DNA from: Dromiciops gliroides
Taxonomy: Eukaryota; Chordata; Mammalia; Microbiotheria; Microbiotheriidae
Length of the DNA stretch: 64,000 nucleotides
NCBI RefSeq assembly: GCF_019393635.1
Contig: NC_057861.1
Span: 192,774,026 to 192,838,025, forward strand
Reading direction: 5' to 3'
Part shown: piece after piece, positions 60,926 through 64,000 of the stretch
How positions within the stretch are numbered: the first letter of the stretch is position 1
How the letters are laid out: every line of letters begins with the position of its first letter
The notes under the pieces: model-generated
What the model was told of the DNA's origin: nothing
Databases searched by the model: none
Seen by the model: the letters and a program-made list of their open reading frames with translations, nothing else
Made by a program: the position numbers and the translations under genes

Positions 60926-62847
60926 ATATGAGTAAAAAAAAAGACACTGTTACTGTTTCTCAGAAGTAATTGCATGATGATATGTTGTCATCATGTTTTA
61001 ACTAATTCCTGGCAAGCTAGGACATAGCATACACATGTTTGATTCAGGTGGGAATTCATATTTGTGCCTGTGAATGGCCAATTGTTTTCTCCCCGCCCCA
61101 CCAAATACTAAATTATATGCTTATCGCAAGAAGGGGACCTCTTTCTTTAAATTGGCTCAATTATTCAGCAATCAAAACCTATGCCCCATCTTTTTTCCTG
61201 CCATAGGTAACTTATAGATCTTTCTTCATGAACTATGATTCCTTTATTTTTTTTACATGCTTTCAGAAATCTCCTACCTAAAGAAAGACATGTTAGCTTG
61301 ACTCTTGAGCATGGCCAAATAGCATATTTCAAGCTCAGGCTTTATTACATATTTCTGATTTCCTGGTTAAAAGGAATAGGATTCACCAGAGACAGCAGAA
61401 CCTAGCCATGGCTGAGCTTCGTTGAAGATCCCAAACTATTTTTAAAGAGTTTTGGGTTCAATAAAGCTCCAAACAAGTTTAGCCAGACACTTTTTTCCAT
61501 TAATTTTTAAACCCAAGTGGATTTCAAGGGAAATTTAATCCATATGTTTCTGATTCATTTACACTTAACTCATCAACATGTTGTTGTGTTCGAACTGTTT
61601 GATGTCCAAGAAGACTTTGGAGCCTTTTATAAGCCTGTTTAAACCCCTTTTTTCCCCTTAGGAACAGGAAGTGGCATTTTGCCAAACTCGAAATGAACGT
61701 GGACCCCATCCATCCTCTGGCCCCTCAGATTTGACTTTGGTTAAAAATCAAAAACCTGTGAGATTAAGACAGGTTTTCAACTTGGCCCAGCCCTTCTTAT
61801 CCAGGGTTGCTGTACTACATTATTGCTTTTGTTTAATTAAGGATTTTGGAAACTTACTCAGTGCCCCTTCACATACAGTATGGGAGAGAATCTATACATT
61901 ATTCTTTCGACCTCTCATGGTAAAGACTATATTCATCAAACTCTTTTTTGAAGCCTAGATGAATGATACCTTTATTTTAACTTTGCCTAGAACATTCTCC
62001 GCAGAACATGCTGAGTGCCACATAGTAGTGCCAATCCTTTCCTCTGACACATGAAGGGAAAGAGGAAGATGTAAATAGATATCGATAGATGCCTCAGTGC
62101 TCCAATAAACTCCCAACCTGCTGAATTATCATTTAGCCCTCAGGCTTGGTATTTAACATGCCAAATAGAGAAATAGGTCATAGGAAGGAAAAAATACAGT
62201 CACTGTAACTGGCACTGTGGGCAATCTCTGAGACTTTTACTTACTGGAACCTAGTTATGGGCAATGGGGCACAGGGTCAGCAAGGGTCATCAGGTTTCAG
62301 GTAGTTCTAAAGTTGTGTGCTAGTACTTTTCAAACCCCAAACCACTGTATAAATGTCAGTTGTTATTATCATTATTGCTGTTCTGATGACAGAGAAGCCC
62401 AGAGAATGGTGAGACTGAAGGTACCCATTTGCAAAGATGAATGATTGGGAAAGAAAGGAGTTTGCTGGTATTTGGTTTACTAATATAACCAGTTTGTGGA
62501 AAGTTACATTATTATAAAGCCATGCCATGAGACAGCAAATTCAGTAAGTTAAGACAAAAAGAAAGAATCACAGTCCATAGGCTCCTTCTCTGCATTTGAG
62601 CTAGCACCTTAATCTTCTGACAAACACATGCTTTATTAAGATTAGGAAATAAATCTATACTTCCTTGTCTTTCAGTCAGTCCTTAGGTTCTCCATATCAC
62701 TGTCTTTGTCTATTAGTTATATTTCCTATTTTAAAATCTTACAAAATCATTTGAAAGATCTAACAACCAAAACAACTTTGTTTAATGACTCTCTGATTAT
62801 TGGCGACATGAGACAGAAATCAGGAAGATGTTCTCTTGCCAAAGGTG

Positions 62848-63010
62848 AGTTGTTGTTCATTCATTCTCAAAGAGAACCAGTGACATCAGGAGAGTGAATT
62901 GGATTTAAGTGAGGCAGGCTGTGCAAAGGCACCAGCCCCACTCTCTCTTCCAGAGTCATTGGAGTGCAGTAGCAGGACATAGGTCAAGATTACTAGCAAT
63001 AGACCCTAAT
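62848..63010 (-). repeat. Composite SINE 3' part, antisense
   Basis: GTTGTTGTTCATTCATTCTC, ATTTAAGTGAGGCAGGCTGT and CACTCTCTCTTCCAGAGTC match the reverse of 57730-57885. Confidence 0.65.
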
Positions 63011-63059
63011 AGTGGGAGCTCCTGGCCTTTTTAAGCTACAGTCCTTCCCAGTTCTCTGT

Positions 63060-63405
63060 TTGAAGCAACATCCACTCAGTGATCAAAAGCTATGTAAGAA
63101 TTGAGGCAAGGTGAATTTCACTGTCAAGAAGGATGTCCAGCACAGAACCAATAAGGGAGAATTTCTTAAGAGGTGAGAAGCTTCAAGTATTCTTGTTTGT
63201 AGATGACATTGAACTGTTTGCATTGATCTATAGAAGAGTACAGAATCTCCTAATTGGTATCCATGATCAATCAAGAGTTTGGCCTAATCAAGGGGATGAA
63301 TAAGCATCTATAGTCCAAATGTACATGCAATTGAAAAGATAATCCATGTTACTAGACCATCTGTACATGCATACACCTTGGATAGAGATTGGAGCCCATC
63401 AGTGA
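63060..63405 (+). pseudogene. Possible reverse-transcriptase relic (RTE-type LINE)
   Basis: Near 63191-63256 one frame reads FLFVDDIELFALIYRRVQNL, resembling the F/YxDD catalytic box and following helix of non-LTR reverse transcriptases. Context on both sides is broken and short, so the family is uncertain. Confidence 0.4.
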
Positions 63406-63420
63406 ACTATGCCCAGTAAG

Positions 63421-63560
63421 TCAACAAGCATTTATTGAGTACTTACTATGTACCTAACATTATGCTAAGTGCTAGGGATACAAAGCTAGGCAAAGAGATA
63501 GCCCGCAAGGAGCTCATACTCTAATGAAGAAAACAGGCAAAAAGTTGTACATATAAGATG
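63421..63560 (+). repeat. Old LINE-like repeat (CR1 clade, probably L3/L2)
   Basis: CAACAAGCATTTATTGAGTA through CAAGGAGCTCATACTCTAAT. Confidence 0.6.
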
Positions 63561-63659
63561 TTTAAGTGTAAATAGAAGGTAATCCCAAAACAAGCTGATT
63601 TTTAAAATCCCAAGCTTATCCCTGAAACAAAGATCTAACTTTTTAACATTAGTATTTTT

Positions 63660-63905
63660 CCTGTGAATAGAGAGCCAGACTTGGTATTAGAAAGTCCTGA
63701 TCTTAAGTTTTGCTTCTGATCCATACTAGCTGTGTGACTTTGGGCAAGTCACTAGCCCCTCAGGGCCTGAGGCAGTTCTCTAAGACTTTATCCCACTCTA
63801 CCCATGTGACCTTGGGCAAAACATTTGACCCCACAGGGTCTCAGTTTTCTCACCTGTAAAATAAGGAGGTTGGATTAACCTTAAGGTCCTTTCCATCACT
63901 ATCAT
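63660..63905 (+). repeat. MIR-type SINE relic
   Basis: TAGCTGTGTGACTTTGGGCA, TCTCAGTTTTCTCACCTGTA and TTAAGGTCCTTTCCATCACT in order. Confidence 0.7.
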
Positions 63906-64000
63906 CCCACCATCCCATGAAATTGCGAGTAGCTGACATGTGTTACTGATGAGAGTTTCCACACAGGGAGTTCACTAAACAAGAGGTCCAGAACAAAAAA

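Noticed and set aside
42811..64000. Last exon of ATP9B, the neighbour upstream of NFATC1 in human
   Set aside because: No frame matches a P4-ATPase C-terminus; the gene, if syntenic, lies past the right edge.

Overview
This window is vertebrate, and almost certainly marsupial, nuclear DNA. It is intron-rich and gene-poor. Most of it is old SINE/LINE debris of marsupial type: poly-A-tailed SINEs with a GGGGCAGCTAGGTGGCGCAG head (WSINE1-like, which suggests an Australidelphian rather than an American marsupial), MAR1-like and RTE/BovB-tailed SINEs, a half-L1 (HAL1) element, L2/CR1-type LINE ends and many simple repeats. There is no sign of prokaryotic, organellar or viral organisation.

One protein-coding gene is supported: the 5' part of NFATC1 (NFATc1/NFAT2), on the minus strand. 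Three coding exons can be placed with matching splice phases. The alpha first exon (41437-41581) encodes the long N-terminus beginning MPSTSFP. The beta first exon (35079-35169) encodes the alternative N-terminus beginning MTGLEEDQEFDFDF. The large shared exon (5048-6149) encodes the calcineurin-binding SPRIEIT site, the serine-rich region, the three SP boxes and the nuclear localisation signal. Both first exons end in the first base of a Glu codon that the shared exon completes, so each joins to it in frame. The DNA-binding Rel domain exons must lie beyond the left edge. The intron between the beta exon and the shared exon is about 29 kb, and the alpha and beta first exons are 6.3 kb apart.

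Layout by coordinate: 1-5047, next intron (old L2, MIR and MAR1 relics). 5048-6149, shared regulatory-domain exon. 6150-35078, long intron with a 2.8-kb HAL1, two LTR-like blocks, many SINEs and a diverged duplicated sequence of unknown family. 35079-36010, beta exon and putative P2 promoter, among very dense microsatellites. 36011-41436, repeat-poor intron between the two first exons. 41437-42810, alpha exon and putative P1 promoter (CRE-like, NFAT-like and NF-kB-like motifs). 42811-64000, 5' flank with a strong CTCF motif match at 44.0 kb, a GC-rich block at 45.2 kb, further SINEs, antisense L1 fragments and a 552-bp retroelement with clear target-site duplications. No WSINE-type SINE occurs from about 31.7 to 47.0 kb, a stretch that spans both promoters.

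Functionally, the two first exons with separate upstream regions fit the known two-promoter design of NFATC1: an inducible, autoregulated P1 giving alpha isoforms and a P2 giving beta isoforms. The shared exon is the part that calcineurin dephosphorylates to send the protein to the nucleus. I found no wholly new biological system. The items most worth following up are the unclassified 0.4-kb duplicated sequence (22.9 and 28.2 kb), the repeat-depleted promoter domain with its CTCF motif, the 109-bp CT tract in the beta promoter/leader, and the weak alpha start codon backed by a stronger in-frame ATG at codon 43.
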